Origin: Crocodylus rhombifer
Taxonomy: Eukaryota; Chordata; Crocodylia; Crocodylidae
NCBI GenBank assembly: GCA_038503035.1
Contig: JAVSML010024248.1
Coordinates: 1 to 64,000 of the forward strand
Direction of reading: 5' to 3'
Length of the DNA stretch: 64,000 bases
Both the position numbers and the translations under genes were made by a program. How positions within the stretch are numbered: the first letter of the stretch is position 1; every line of letters starts with the position of its first letter. This document shows, one piece after another, positions 1-11,777 of the stretch. The notes below the pieces were generated by a model that ran no database searches, had not been told where the DNA came from, and saw nothing but the letters and a program-made list of their open reading frames with translations.

Positions 1-126
1 TTTTTTTTGTTATGCTTCATGCACAGTAGATTAATTCTACTGCACATTAGCATGGTTTTTGCCATGATGTGCTAATGCACAGTAGAATAGTCTATGGGAC
101 ATTAAGGCATCTAGTGTAGATGCACC
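1..126. mobile_element. MITE, Harbinger-like, truncated by window start
   Basis: The right terminus reads GTGTAGATGCACCC and is the inverted complement of the left terminus of the complete copy at 6333-6606. The interior repeats the 'TTAATGTGCA / GTGCTAATGCACAGTAG' theme, including an imperfect palindrome around 38-92. There is no coding capacity. The left end lies outside the window. Assignment to PIF/Harbinger rests on the better preserved copies at 42253 and 33154. Confidence 0.55.
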
Positions 127-1890
127 CAGTGATAAGAAGCAGAGGGCTTGGAGGGCTTGTGATAGATCCTTGTTTACAGAGCTGATCTCTATGCCCCATG
201 AAGGAGAAGCTTGCCTTTCATCTTTTTTTCAAAGATATTTTCCACTCTTTCCTTGTGAAGAAAGCTTTGAAAATGTAAACTGTTTTAAAAAGGTCATAAA
301 AGGAAAAATCAGCATTAGGAAGGGCTTCAGGTCTGCACTAGAAGGCTGTATATTGGGGCTATCCAGCTTCTGACCAGCCATTATCACACACTCTGTAGGC
401 CCTTGACTGTGTAGCCAGTCCATTCCCCAAGTGGGTCCCCTCCCACCATGGCCTGCCCCAGATGCCCTGGCCATTGCAGCAGTAGGAGCAATATGGGAAG
501 TTGTAGCCAGGTGAAAGCACCTGGGCCACCAATTAAACAGTCCTGCTGTAGGCCACATAAGGGCATACAATTTATGTAAAATAATGTGACAAATTTGTGA
601 CACATCTCAAAGAATCTTCTTACTATCTCTTTCCACACATGTGAGTGTGTGCATGGTGGCATGATTATGGTAGCAGACTGAGATTTTTACACTGATTTGG
701 GGTGACGATTGTTGTTTCTCAGTCTCTTGCAAAATGTCAAGGCCAGTCCAGTTTAGGAATGTTTTCAGTCTTCTTGAAGGCTGGCACTGAGTTGGAATCA
801 CCTCATTTAGGCACATGCATTGTTGCAGGCCTGTATGACTTTGCCACAATGACTACAAGAGGAGCTCTGTTCATTTCTCACCACTGCTGCTCATGTGTAC
901 TGCATCCTGTAATCTCTACACCTTCTCTTCTTCCTTCCCTTCCCCCATTTTTGACTTCTGTCTCAGTGCATGAGGAAAAGGACATTTATTTGGTGAGCCT
1001 AGCATCAACTAAAATCTGCTTTCCTCTGATCAATAAGCTCACACAGCCAAATACCACCAAATGAACTGCCTGTCACCACAAGTGCAGCAACATGGATCCA
1101 GTGGGGAACTGGACAGCGGGACCTGGGGGTGGGGGGATAGTACTTTTATGGGAAAACATCATATGCATCACCAGGCAAGGTACAAAATATTGTAAGGAAT
1201 CTGTTTTCCCATTTGCATACTTTTCCAGTCCCTTTCCAAACCAACATCCCGTTCTTTACTTCTCCCTTATGATAGGTGCACCCTATCATTCTGTGCACCC
1301 TCATTTTACCCTCACTCCCTCATGTTTGTTTTTTTACCATATTTCCCTTTTATTTCTCTTTGGTTCAAAATTTTACAGTGGAATTATTAGTCAGAAACCA
1401 GCAATTGATCATTATATAGTATATAACATTTTAATATAATTGACAAGTAGATTTCTGAATTATTAGGAGCTCTCAGACTGGTTGTAAAAGACTCACCAGT
1501 ATGCAGTCCTGTTTTAACTTTGTTCTGTGTTCATTGTACCATAAAACCAAATTAAATAGCTCTACAAGTCAGACAAAGATATTCTACTTTGTCTCAGACG
1601 TTTTGGCCTAGTTCTGCCTGATAATGTTTGCCTTTCTGTCTCATGCCTGTTGATCCAGCACTTAATCCTATAGAAATCAATAGCTTTATATGCATAAAAT
1701 AAAAACATCAAGCCATTCTTTCTACACAAAGCGTGTCAATGAAGCTAGAGAAAGATTAAGTAGGAAGATTAAATGACAGTGAATAGAAGAAATTGTAGAA
1801 TATTGTCTTGGTCCTATTTTGCTGCTTGGATAAAACATCTGGGCTGAGTACAAACAGTAAAAAAGCCTGAGGCTAAGTCAGTTCAATCTT
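127..1890. other. Unassigned AT-rich DNA
   Basis: I recognise no gene, RNA or repeat family here. The open frames are short and show no domain or codon pattern I know. A G run at 1127-1136 and T-rich stretches are the only compositional features. Confidence 0.4.
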
Positions 1891-1892
1891 CA

Positions 1893-2335
1893 CAGGTTAG
1901 TTTAAACTGCATAGATTGAACTGATAAGCAAGTGAACAGATGTTCACTTTTGAATCTGGAAATGCAGCCACATGTCTGCAGTGGCCCAAATGAGAAGGTG
2001 GGGGGGGTACTAGAAAATGCCTCCCTGCTTGGCTGGAGTAGATAATTTGGGCCAAGGGGGGCTTGTGAGGGGGGGTTTGCAGGCAACGTACAAAGCATCC
2101 TGGGACATTGGGGATTGTAAGTTAACTTGAATCTAGAGGGGTTCTGGGACAGAAGTTCAATAAACCAATTTAACCAAAGCCAGATAAGTCTGATATTACA
2201 TCCATCCAGTTTTATCTTAAACCAGTTTTGGCCATTTTTTAAAGTGGTTTATGTGCACTGAACTTCTGTTGTGTTACAGATTTGAACCAGTTTCTGATCA
2301 CTTATGCCAATTTATATGAAATTTCTGCCCCTAGC
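1893..2335. repeat. Interspersed repeat ending in a 186-bp inverted-repeat element
   Basis: This segment is homologous to 13125-13815. Shared stretches include 'TTCACTTTTGAATC', 'GAAATGCAGCCACAT' and 'AAACCAGTTTTGGCCATTTT'. The last 186 bp (2146-2331) are bounded by GGGACAGAAGTT on the left and a diverged complement (TTTCTGCCCC) on the right, with ATAAACC.A.TT inside each end. It looks like a small non-autonomous DNA transposon attached to a longer repeat. I could not assign a superfamily and see no clean target duplication. Confidence 0.55.
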
Positions 2336-2858
2336 CCTATTGAAGATCCCAATTTGTAAATGAAGACTGGAGGACTGGGCTCTCTGTGACTGCTTTAAAC
2401 GTTAATGTGTATTCATTCAAATGTCCATGTTTAAATTTTGCACAGTCTTTTTATGATTTAGAGTACTAGTCATTGGCTAGTGACCTTCAGTGAGCTGTAT
2501 ACATAACCTTTAATATTATTCTTGCTATCAAGGATATGTTTCAGGAGGTGAAAATCTTTGAACAGGTTGGCCTAAGCAGTGCTGTCAAATAAAAACCTTT
2601 TCAATTGCAAATACTGTGCTTTTCTACAAGCTTTCTTTCTGCCCATTGTCTAAAAACAAAACAAAATGCAGACCTTGCCTATTTCTGGTTGTATTTTTGT
2701 AAATATGTGAACCATAGAAAGACATTTTACCCATTTGTAAGTCCATTTGGAAGAGGAATGTATTGACAATGTTTCATGTTGATACAGTCTGGTATCTAAA
2801 CATTGGTTTCTCTCTGTTTAGAGCTGTATTTTTCTGCTAGTTTTTCTAGGATGGTTGG

Positions 2859-3245
2859 TAGGGCTGTGTAAAGCTTCATTAGCCGATGCCATTTGGAGGA
2901 GATTCAGCCTGATTCAATAGCTGAATCTCCAAATCTGAATCAAATCAGAAGACTTATAAAAAGGACCAAATTGATTCAGAAGCCTCTGAATTGATTCGGA
3001 GAGATTTGGAGATAGATTATAAAGGCAGCAGTCCTCAAGGATGCTGGACACATCTGCCTCGAGCTGGTTAAGTATGTTGTGGTGAAAAGGGGGAGGAGGA
3101 AAGGAGCATGTCAGGGGGCAGATCAATGACCCCACATTGAATGAGGGATTGGGGCTGGGACAAGCTCCCCAGCCATAGCGGGGGGGCATGGGACTCAGGA
3201 AGGGGGAGTCCCACCACTGCTTGCCGTCACATGCTGCCAGTTTGG
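2859..3245 (+). mobile_element. Foldback-type DNA element, left part (family of 53306-54122)
   Basis: It starts TAGGGCTGTGTAAAGC, matching the terminus TAGNGNTGTGNGAAR of the complete copy at 53306. It continues with the family's 'GATTTGG/GATTCAG/CTGAATCTCC' lattice (2890-3020) and then a GC-rich core. The right arm is not recognisable, so the right edge is approximate. There is no coding capacity. Confidence 0.5.
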
Positions 3246-5740
3246 CTGCTCTTAATGGGAAAATGTTTATATATGAAGTTGAGAAGAGCTGCAGTAGGCT
3301 CCATAGTTAATATTTTAAGTCATCATTTTTTGACCCTGAGCTTTCCTCCTTCTTTGACTAGGTCCAACCCTACCACATGTCCATTAAGGTAACAGTAATA
3401 TAAAAAGTGATTTGCAAATATTTCTGCAAATGTGTTAAATTTCTTCTGATAATACTGCATATTGCAAATATTTAGGATTTACTTACAAAAGTCCTGTATT
3501 CTATGACTACCTTATATGAATGGTTACTCTGCCAAAATAACCTGGAATGCAATATGTTGCTGATTATTTGCTATCTGTCTTGAGCCGTTCTCCTGTTTTA
3601 AAGGACTTAATCAAGGGACAGAAAAAATAGCATGTGACTTTTGATGACTCATCATATACCACTAATTGTGAATAAACATAGTTAACAGCTCACAAACTCC
3701 TTATTACATATGTAATCTGGAGAATCTTCATGAATTAAAATATATCTGTAGCAATATGAATCAGCATTTTTTTTTATCCTCTCTCTGTACCTTTATTTTA
3801 TCTCGTCCCAACCTCTACCTTGACCTTTTCTAAAATTTCATCATTGTCTGTGCAAGGCACTGCTCTACTCAGATGCTTCCTCCATTTCGCTCCCCACTTC
3901 ATTGACCTTCCTCCACTAATTGCATCTTAAATATCACTTTGGGAAATATATTCTAAGTGGGATTGGCTGTGAAATTTTTAAGAAACATATTTTTTTCCAA
4001 AGGAAACATCACCTCTGTTTTTGGTTTTTTTTTCCCCAAAATATTTATGAAATTTCGTCCCCACTCTTTAATGACTTTTTTTCCCATTTAATGTATGTTG
4101 TTATAATAACTCTGTTAGAAAGCTTTGTCGGTTTCATTTTGAAGAAGCTGTTCTATATAAAACTAAGTTCCATTTTAGCATTTCTGCTGTTGTGAAATGA
4201 TGGAAGGTCTGGATGAGGAGTTTTCTTTGAAGAATGTAGTAGGTAGAGAGGCATGGTATGGAACTGTCTTGGTTGCCAGCCAAATTATACTGGGGATTGT
4301 TCCCATTTCTGGAGCTATGTGACATCAGGAAGTCACACAGGTGACATATATCTACTTTTGCTCTCCTTTCTGAGCTGTCTTCAAGAGATTCTGCAGAACA
4401 AATCCTTCCCTCACTCTTTTGGGTGCTGTTTTACTTATCACTATCTAATCTATGCATACTTACTTGTGTTTATATATGTATTTCAATTATCGTAATGTGC
4501 ATATTTATATGTATAGTCATTAAAATGAATGAGGATTTCTTGCAAAAAGAGTATACATAACAGATTTTATTTTTAAAAATTGCTTTTCTCTAAAGACTTG
4601 CTTGCTAATGTCTTGATATTTGGTGCTCACATATTTTAATATGTTGCATTCCTGAATGACAGATGATAACTTAACAAAGGAAATTTTATCTAGTACTACA
4701 TTTTAAAGAAACTCTTTAACATCACATCAGTTAAATATATGTATCATATTTTTAAATTTAATAGCTGCCTATTGCCTGTATTGTCTTTGTCCATGCTGAC
4801 AACAAAAGGATAAATACAGTGCATACAGTAGGTCCCTCTGGTTATACCATGAACATGACACATGTCATCCTATGATAAATTGGCTCTGTGTCTGTTCAAT
4901 TTCAAATTCAAAGCTCTGGAGGCAGAGGTGTTAGGAAGCAGGCATAATTCTGGCGAGCAGAGGCCTCAGATGCACAAAATTAGTGTGCATGGAACAGATA
5001 ACAGAAAGCGAGAAAGAGACAGAGAGGAAGTTTGCACAGGTTTGTCGACTTCCTGGGGTTTAGGTAGTATTGGCAGATGTTAGGTGTGAAAAAAACATCT
5101 GTAAGCATGATAATGAATGTTACCAGAATTTGAAGTGACAACTGTATCGAGCACAAGTGCTGTCTTGTTTCTTCATTTGCATACCAATTAAATAAAAAAA
5201 CAAATATTGGGTTCCAGAATTTGTTTGACAAATAATCTGTGGGGTTTACTCAGTACATCTGGGTCAGACATGCTGGCTGTTTGACAGATGTAGCATCAAA
5301 AAAAATTTAAGCAAAAAAATAAATAAATAAAAAGGTGATGGGAAGCAGAGGGGGGCAGAAGAAGATAAAAAAGAAAAAAAAAATCACAATGTTACCAAGC
5401 AGGGAATTTTAAGTAGAGATTAGAGAAGGGTCAAATTTATTCAGAAAAGTACACATACCTTGAACCACAGAATCACTGCCCTACTCTTTGTGTACACAGT
5501 TGTTATACTTGGTAGATTTCTTAACATCCAATAGAGATTGGAAGGCAATATTAATAGAGCTGGGTGCCAGGCTCTTTGCCTCATGCTTTGTAGGTCTATT
5601 TATCCCTCAGCTGGCCACATATATTCTAATAGCATAATTTAAAAGTTATGGGACAATGCCATGTGAGAATGGGTAGGAGAATTGAAGTTTCAATACTAAA
5701 GTCTCTCTGTAGCAGCTTCTTTTTTTCAAACTGTTCTAAA
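3246..5740. other. Unassigned AT-rich DNA
   Basis: I see no gene or classified repeat. There are long AT-rich stretches (about 3400-4800) with T runs, and an A-rich segment near 5290-5390. Short open frames here look like chance. Confidence 0.4.
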
Positions 5741-5745
5741 ACAGC

Positions 5746-5865
5746 GAGGCGCAATCTTTTGGCCTTGTGGGCTGGATGTTGGGCCAGTCTGTGGACCAGA
5801 TCAGGTCCTGAGTGCCCGGACTGGGCACTGTGGTGCCTTCACCCAGCCTGTAGTTTTATATATAC
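5746..5865 (+). mobile_element. hAT-like element fragment, left end
   Basis: CAGCGAGGCGCAATCTTTTGGCC is a CAGNG...-type hAT terminus. It shares 'AAYCTTTTGGCC..TGGGC' with the left end of the element at 11778. No right terminus or target duplication was found, so it is probably truncated. Confidence 0.4.
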
Positions 5866-5999
5866 ATGTATTAGTGGTATTCCATTTAATCTCAGTAAAA
5901 TGTGGATTTGGGGTTACTTTTTTTAATCTGAAAATTGGAGGGAGGAGGGTTATCAGAGAAAACCAGGATATCCCTGCTGATTACACTCCAGATTATTTC

Positions 6000-6330
6000 T
6001 GTTTTTTAACCAAGAAATTCTAGTGTTAAATGCACTGAGATCCCTAGGAGTAAGGCATATAACCCAAGGCTCTTTCCTTCCAAGAGGAGTTCACTTATCA
6101 CTCAGCTACAAACTCCTGTCTGTTTGGTCTCCTTCTACCCCATGATTCAGGAGTTCCATTCTGTGCAGTAGACCATCTTCTACAAGACAGGTGGAGAGTG
6201 CACCCACCATAATCTGCTATATATTATGTTGGTTAGGAGACTTGCATAAGTAGTGAGAGATATGGATTTGAATCACTTCACATTGAGGAGGTCCTAGAAC
6301 CTAGGCCTATGATCCTTCAGTTGATTCTAC
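6000..6330. repeat. Decayed interspersed repeat with tRNA-like motif
   Basis: 'CACTGAGATCCCTAGGAGTAAGGC' and 'CAAGAGGAGTTCACTTATCACTCAGCTAC' resemble, in minus orientation, the units seen at 61001-61480 (a tRNA-like arm around '..GTGAGTGCT..AACCACT'). A second possible arm is at 6250-6300. Highly diverged. Confidence 0.3.
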
Positions 6331-6332
6331 TT

Positions 6333-6606
6333 GGGTGCATCTACATGTATGCTTTAATGTGCAATTAACTATTTTGGTGCACATTAAAGTATCACATTAA
6401 AAAACTGAGATGTTATGCCAATGTCCAGTAAATAGTAGTTCAGAAGTTATGCTAATGTCCAGTTTTGATTAAGTGTCACTTAAAAACCATGTAAATGTAC
6501 TACTGTGCATTATGGAAGCCTAATGCGCATTAATTTGGTACCTCACATTGGAGCTAAATTTAACAATCATTAGAAATGGTGGATTAATGCACGTGTAGAT
6601 GCACCC
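6333..6606. mobile_element. MITE, Harbinger-like, complete (274 bp)
   Basis: Terminal inverted repeats are GGGTGCATCTACATGT (6333) and ACGTGTAGATGCACCC (ends 6606). Flanking triplets are CTT and CTA, compatible with a degraded 3-bp target duplication. The interior is rich in TTAATGTGCAT-type words on both strands and has no open frame. The same terminus occurs at 1-126, 24827-25308 and, in variant form, 33153-36859. It is similar in type to MITEs reported from crocodilians, but I cannot confirm family identity. Confidence 0.7.
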
Positions 6607-6833
6607 CTAGTCTACTAGTCTCTCCTAGGCTATTATACCAAAATGCAGGCACCATCAGTTATGTTTGTGGTTGCTGTGCTATGCAGTGAACTAAATGTTG
6701 TCCCTGTATATTAGGTCTGCTGTGAGGGCATCTAGAAAATGACCAGGAGGCTTAGGGACTTAGTGGACTTTAGGTACCTCCCCTCTACCAATCTGGATAA
6801 CAACAGACCTAAGGTAGAAGTTAGGAGTGCCTA

Positions 6834-7036
6834 TACATGAGTAGCAAGGCTAATTACAGTGCATTGGAGCAGGTTTGATTAATTGAGTCTGCTGGAGTGT
6901 GGTAGTTACTATGTTCCAGAAGACTTTAGTGTCCCCATGCTTAAAAATGGTGGTGGGGGTGCTTTTATATAAAGCTTTAATTAGAACAGTTCTTGGCATG
7001 TCTCTCCATCCCCAAGTCCTGGAGCAAATATAGGTT
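6834..7036. mobile_element. MITE of the 'GGGTGCCTTTACAT' family
   Basis: It aligns along its length with 29662-29874. Shared landmarks in order are 'GTGCC..TACAT', 'TGATTAAT.GAGTCTGC', 'CTTTAATTAGA', and 'CTGGAGCA.AT.TA' at the right end. The left flank is TTA, as expected for a Harbinger-like insertion. The right terminus is decayed. Confidence 0.6.
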
Positions 7037-7279
7037 CTTGGTTGCTCAAACTGGACGCCCCCTGAATATAGCAAAATGTCCTTTCTGTAGATAATTTTAA
7101 TTTTCTTCAAGTTTAAAAAACAAAATATACTACCATGACATGGGAGTAGGAGTTCAGTTGCTTTTGTCCACATTTTCAGTAGTGAACTAGCTTTCTTGGC
7201 AAGATTTCATTTTCCATGTTGAGTTACCTCTCAAGACCAAGAGCAGAAACCAAAGGGCATCAAAGAACATGAACCCTGA

Positions 7280-7375
7280 AGAAATGATTTGCATGAGGTG
7301 ATGCAGTAAGTCAGTGGCAGGGTAGCAACAAAACTCAAGTATCCTGCTTTCCAATCAGATGTTTTAAAGCTAGAC
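7280..7375 (+). mobile_element. MIR/CORE-SINE relic
   Basis: 'GCAGTAAGTCAGTGGCAGGGTAGCAA' followed by 'CAAGTATCCTGCTTTCCAATCAG' follows the order of the MIR core (..AGTAAGTGGCAGAG..ACCCAGGTCTGCCTGACTCC..). This is an ancient amniote SINE, heavily mutated and without its tRNA head. Confidence 0.4.
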
Positions 7376-7389
7376 ATTAGCCTCCCTGT

Positions 7390-8234
7390 AGAGGCTGGAC
7401 TGAAGTAGCATGTAAGCTATAAGTTGTGACTGCTCTTTATGTCTATATCTATATCTATCTTCTGTGTGACCAATATCTAATTTTATAGCTGTGGTCAATT
7501 ATAAAGTTCAGTATTTATAGTAAATATAAATCATCTATTAATAAAAGAAATACATCACTTACGATAATTTTCCTTTCTTGAGCAGCAGACTCCTTGTTTT
7601 TATGGAACATACCGAAGAATTTACACAGGTTAATTGTGGAGTTTAAAATTTAAATGAAGGAAATGCTCTTGAATGCACCTGGATGTACTAGTTATGTCTG
7701 AGTCCATTTCATACAAAAAATAAGTAGGCCAAGAAATTATATATTTTAAGAAGTTAAACTACTCACTCACATGGAACTAAAATTTACTAAAGTCTGTATA
7801 CTATAGTGAATTGTAAACTACCTGTAAAAACCCAAGCATATGTAAAATCTGTTGAATAACCCAAAACCTAAGCTGCCATGAATAGTCGGTAGAACGGTGT
7901 CTATGTATTTTTTAGAGCATGGGAACTGAAGTGAAAAGATTTCCATTTGTGTAAACTGGGAAGGGCAAAATTAGAGTAATGTATACCCATTTTATGTTAT
8001 ATGTGCTCATTTTTAGATTGTGCAAAACTGGTATAAACAGTATAAACCATTTACAAATGTATAACAGAGTACAAAAACTGTATAAACAGTGGGAACAAGA
8101 CCAGAATTCAACAGTGCATGCATCTATGAGGGAAAAAAGGGTATGTGGTTTGTTTTGAGCCAGAGAATGTTTCATACTACAAGCAAGGGATGTGTTTTAC
8201 AGGAAAAAAACTGAGTAAAGAAAAATTTAGGCAT
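7390..8234. other. Unassigned AT-rich DNA
   Basis: No gene or repeat recognised. A short (CTATAT)-like tract lies near 7440-7460. Confidence 0.4.
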
Positions 8235-8447
8235 ATTATCAGAAAAATTCTAATAGTGAAGTCTGCTAGATGGTAGAATAGTTTCCCAAGGGAAATGGTA
8301 GAAATCCTATACCTTTAGTCTTTTAAAAATTGAACTGGACAAATCACTAGTGGTTGTATTTTTGGGAAACAATCCCATATTCACAGTCAGATGCACAAGA
8401 CGGCTTAATGGAACTTTTCTGTCTCTAACATCTACTATTCTGTGATT
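8235..8447 (+). mobile_element. Old CR1/L3-like LINE, 3' end fragment
   Basis: The order of motifs 'TTTCCCAAGGGAAATGGTAGAA', 'TTTAAAAATTGAACTGGACAAATCACTAG' and 'CATCTACTATTCTGTGATTC' is that of the 3' tail of CR1-clade LINEs, which ends in TTCTATGATTC-like sequence. It is strongly diverged and much older than the copies at 9.2, 33 and 61 kb. Confidence 0.6.
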
Positions 8448-9247
8448 CATTACCAGCATGTCACACATCTCTAACTCCTTTCTTTTTCTTGCACTGTATT
8501 AAGATTTTGAAGTTTTGATGATTTTCCATGACATGAAAAAAGCAGGCAAGTCCTAAAATACTCTACTGTAGCTCAGTATCATTTCTAGTTGGCTCTTTAC
8601 ATCCATGGAGAGTAGAATAAATTGAGGTTATTTTATGCTTGCATTATCTTTAACTCACTCTTCTGTCTTTCATCCTTTCATTTGCTGCTGTTTCGTTTCC
8701 AGAGGTGTTACTAACCATGTTCAGCAGGATCAGATATGAGTTAAGGAAATACTGGCAGGGAAGGGTTCAGATTTATAAACACATTTGCTTCAGCCGTCCA
8801 TACATACTTTTCTAGGAATAGCTGTATGTTCAGTATTCACTGAAAGCAAAATCCAAAGCCATGTTGTGGAGTATTAGCAAAAAGCGAATGTTAAATTCAC
8901 ATGCTCCAGTACTTGTGACAAAAGTCACTACATACTCATTCAGTTAAGAAAGCTATTCCATTTCAATTATCTGACCAATCACAAACAACCAATGGAAATG
9001 CCAGTACTTACAGTTTGCCATTAATATATGGAACTAAAAAGTCTTATCATGTTGTATGATGGGATCATGTTATCTAGGAATTTCCTCAGATATTTCTCTG
9101 ACCAGATAAAAAGCTAAACTTATCTGAAAAAATATTAATTGTGAACTATGCACTTTGCTGTAGTGGTAACAAAATAATACACAGAGGATGAACTTGCCTG
9201 GCATGAAAGAATATGATTGGCAGCAGTTACAAATCAAAGATGTGTGA
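8448..9247. other. Unassigned AT-rich DNA
   Basis: No gene, RNA or repeat family recognised in this stretch. Confidence 0.35.
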
Positions 9248-9872
9248 CCAAACTTGGGGGTCATGATTGACTACAATATGAATATGAGCCACCAATGTGA
9301 TGCCACAGCCAGCAAAGCAAATAAAACTTTGGCTTGCATCTACCAGTGCATCTTAGGCAAGACCCAAGAAGTCATCCTTCTACTTGGCCTTGGTGAGGCT
9401 GCAGCTGGAGTACTGCATCCAATTCTAGGCTCCATGCTTTAGAAAGGACATGGAGAAACTTGAAAGAGTCCAGAGGAGGGCCACGTGCATGATCGGAGGT
9501 TAAGAGAGCAGGCCTTATGAAGAGAGACTGAGAGGCATGGGACTCTTCAGCTTGGAGAGGCATAGGCTCAGGGAGGACTTGATGGCAGCCTATAAGTATA
9601 TCAGGAGTGTTCATCAGGATGTAGGAGAACATCTGTTTACCAGGGCGCCCCAAGGGAAGACAAGGTCTAATGCTCACAAGACTGTTTTAGACGGGACATA
9701 AGGAAAAACTTCTTTACTCTCTGAGTCTCCAAAATCTGGATATGTTGAAGAAGCATTTGGATGATTATCTTGCTGGGGTCATCTGAGTTCAGCTGACTTC
9801 CTGCCCTTTGGGCAGGGGGCTGGACCTGATGATCTCACAAAGTCTCTTCCATCCCTAATGTCTATGAAATCT
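9248..9872 (+). mobile_element. CR1 LINE, 5'-truncated 3' end
   Basis: It encodes in broken form the C-terminal end of CR1 ORF2 (LGVMIDYNMNMSHQCD..ANKTLACIYQ..) and continues through the 3' segment 'GGCTGGACCTGATGATCTCAC..' to the terminal 'CTATGAAATCTGTAATG'. It corresponds to the last ~640 bp of the copy at 33298-36806. Frameshifts and stops make it dead. A truncated start in mid-ORF2 is typical of CR1 insertion. Confidence 0.85.
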
Positions 9873-9879
9873 GTAATGT

Positions 9880-10650
9880 ACATGTGAAATTGACTTACCC
9901 GCTGGAGCTGGGAGGTGGCAGAACACCGTGCTGGGAGACAGGCGCAGCAAAAATGAAACTGTGGTGGGTGGAGCTGCCACAGGTGAAGAAAGAAGAGGAA
10001 AAAAAAAAACCCCAGGTGAATTGGAAGGAGCTGGGGATAGCTCCTGCATCAGCCTGGGTTCATTTTATGCATGCCTGCTGGGGGCGATTTGGTGGGCTGG
10101 ACACCCGGGGCCACTACAAAAGACCTGGCTAAAGAACAGTGGGGGGGGGGGGACTGGAAGTGACGTCCCCCACTGGTCTGGAGGGATTGGACCACACCAG
10201 TAGTCACAGAGAGGGGACCTGGTGGGCACCCCAGGATGGGGCTGCCTCAAAGGTCCACAACCAGTGTGATCCAGGGGAGCTGCCCATGGAGCCAGAGTGG
10301 GCATAGACTGGTGATGATAAAGATTGGAGTCTGCAGGGACCCAGTGTCACTTTGGCACAGCTGGCCAACAACAAGGATCCAGCCCAAGGAAGGGATGGCA
10401 CATTGGAGAATAAGACAGCGCCAAAGACGTACGACACTACGAAGGAAGAGGCTGCAGGGGATGCTGGGGGAAGGAATAGCACTAATCGACTGTGGCTGTC
10501 TGACCCTGCAAACTTGACTCTTAAAGAAACTCCTGGACATCACCCTTGATGACGCAAAGGGTAACATCACAGTTGGCGGTAGGTGGGGTGTAGGGGAGGT
10601 GGAGCCCCACATAGAAGGGAGCAGAGGAAGTGAGCAAGGGAAGGCTCCAG
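9880..10650. repeat. Unidentified GC-rich island
   Basis: Immediately after the CR1 tail the composition switches to GC- and G-rich sequence with A-rich breaks. It includes a 12-base G run at 10141-10152 and overlapping open frames on both strands (for example 145 codons on the minus strand at 10247-10684) whose proteins I do not recognise. It reads like part of a retroelement leader or LTR, but I found no LTR ends, primer site or conserved protein motif. Confidence 0.3.
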
Positions 10651-11770
10651 GGGAGTAGGACCGAACATCATCCTCCTGATTCATCCAAAATAACCATCAA
10701 AGATGTGCTGGGCGAGGCTCCTTGGGAACTGCCCCAAAGTTGCTTGGCAATCATAACATCCACCCTGAGAAGTCACGGCAAGACTCGAGAGGCATCGTCA
10801 CCCACAGTACACAGTGCAGTTCAAGGTTTAATGAAACCTACTGGTTAATTACACAATGGATAGCATCACCTACTAAGCAATCACAACACTGCATGAATAT
10901 CAGTCCCTATAACAATATGATTTTGAAAGAAGTTATATGTTTTTAAGTAAGGTTGCTTTAATGTGACATAGTTTGGGTAGTGAAGAAAAGGGCTAAGAAT
11001 GTTGTATTGCACATGGGGCAGGTTTCTGCAGTATTCCTTTTTTATGTAGGTGTTAAAGAGGAATAATTCTAATGAATTCAGTAGAGCGACACTTGTAAAT
11101 CTGATGTTTGTGAGGAAAGAAACCATTGCAAAGGCTCTGACCTCATTCAGAGTTTGCAAATTAGCTTAAATAAATAAACAAAGCATAAACTCCTTACTAA
11201 CTTAAGGAGCATACAGAGATTCAGTTTCTCTTTGGAGAGTTGTTGCTTTCCCAGGTGAAACCATGAGTGTACAGATGTTCAAAATTTTTCTCCCAGAGCA
11301 AAAACAGTCACTCTAGAAGAAAAATAATCAAAGAACAATCAGGCTTAAAATGCTTCTAGGAGTGTTCTTCCAGGGACAGCAAATGTCTGTACATGTTTTC
11401 TTCTGAGAAAAGCCACAACATGGTTCTGCAACATCCCAGCATGCTTTGCTACCAAAGAGACAGTGTATTGCTCACTGGAGCAAGGAGTGGAACATGTTCC
11501 TGTCACAATACCGCATCGCATGCAGAGAGACACAGGCTGACTCTGAGCAGTCTGTGACAGCCAATCAAGGCTGCTCTGTGCACTGCTGCCATCTGTTACC
11601 AGGCAGAGTAAGGGAGCCTGCAGAGCATTCTTATATTTATGCACAGGGGCCCCCTGGCTGCACAGTGTTGTCACTACAAACTCTCTGGTCTTCAAAGGCT
11701 CATTACTTGAATGTCTGTTTAGGTGTCTCTAGGTAAGTTTTTCTACCAGCAGAACAAACTGGGAGCATTC
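10651..11770. other. Unassigned DNA
   Basis: No assigned gene or repeat. The stretch 11345-11700 is less AT-rich and contains a TATA-like 'TCTTATATTTATGC' at 11629; I could not assign it to an LTR or a promoter. Confidence 0.35.
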
Positions 11771-11777
11771 TTATAGA

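Noticed and set aside
4862..5231. Possible small exon-like open frames near 5 kb
   Set aside because: No splice-site-bounded conserved peptide is recognisable, and both strands are open over similar lengths.
11345..11700. Possible promoter or LTR with TATA-like TCTTATATTTATGC
   Set aside because: No matching TG..CA ends, no target duplication and no downstream gene; a TATA-like word is expected by chance in AT-rich DNA.
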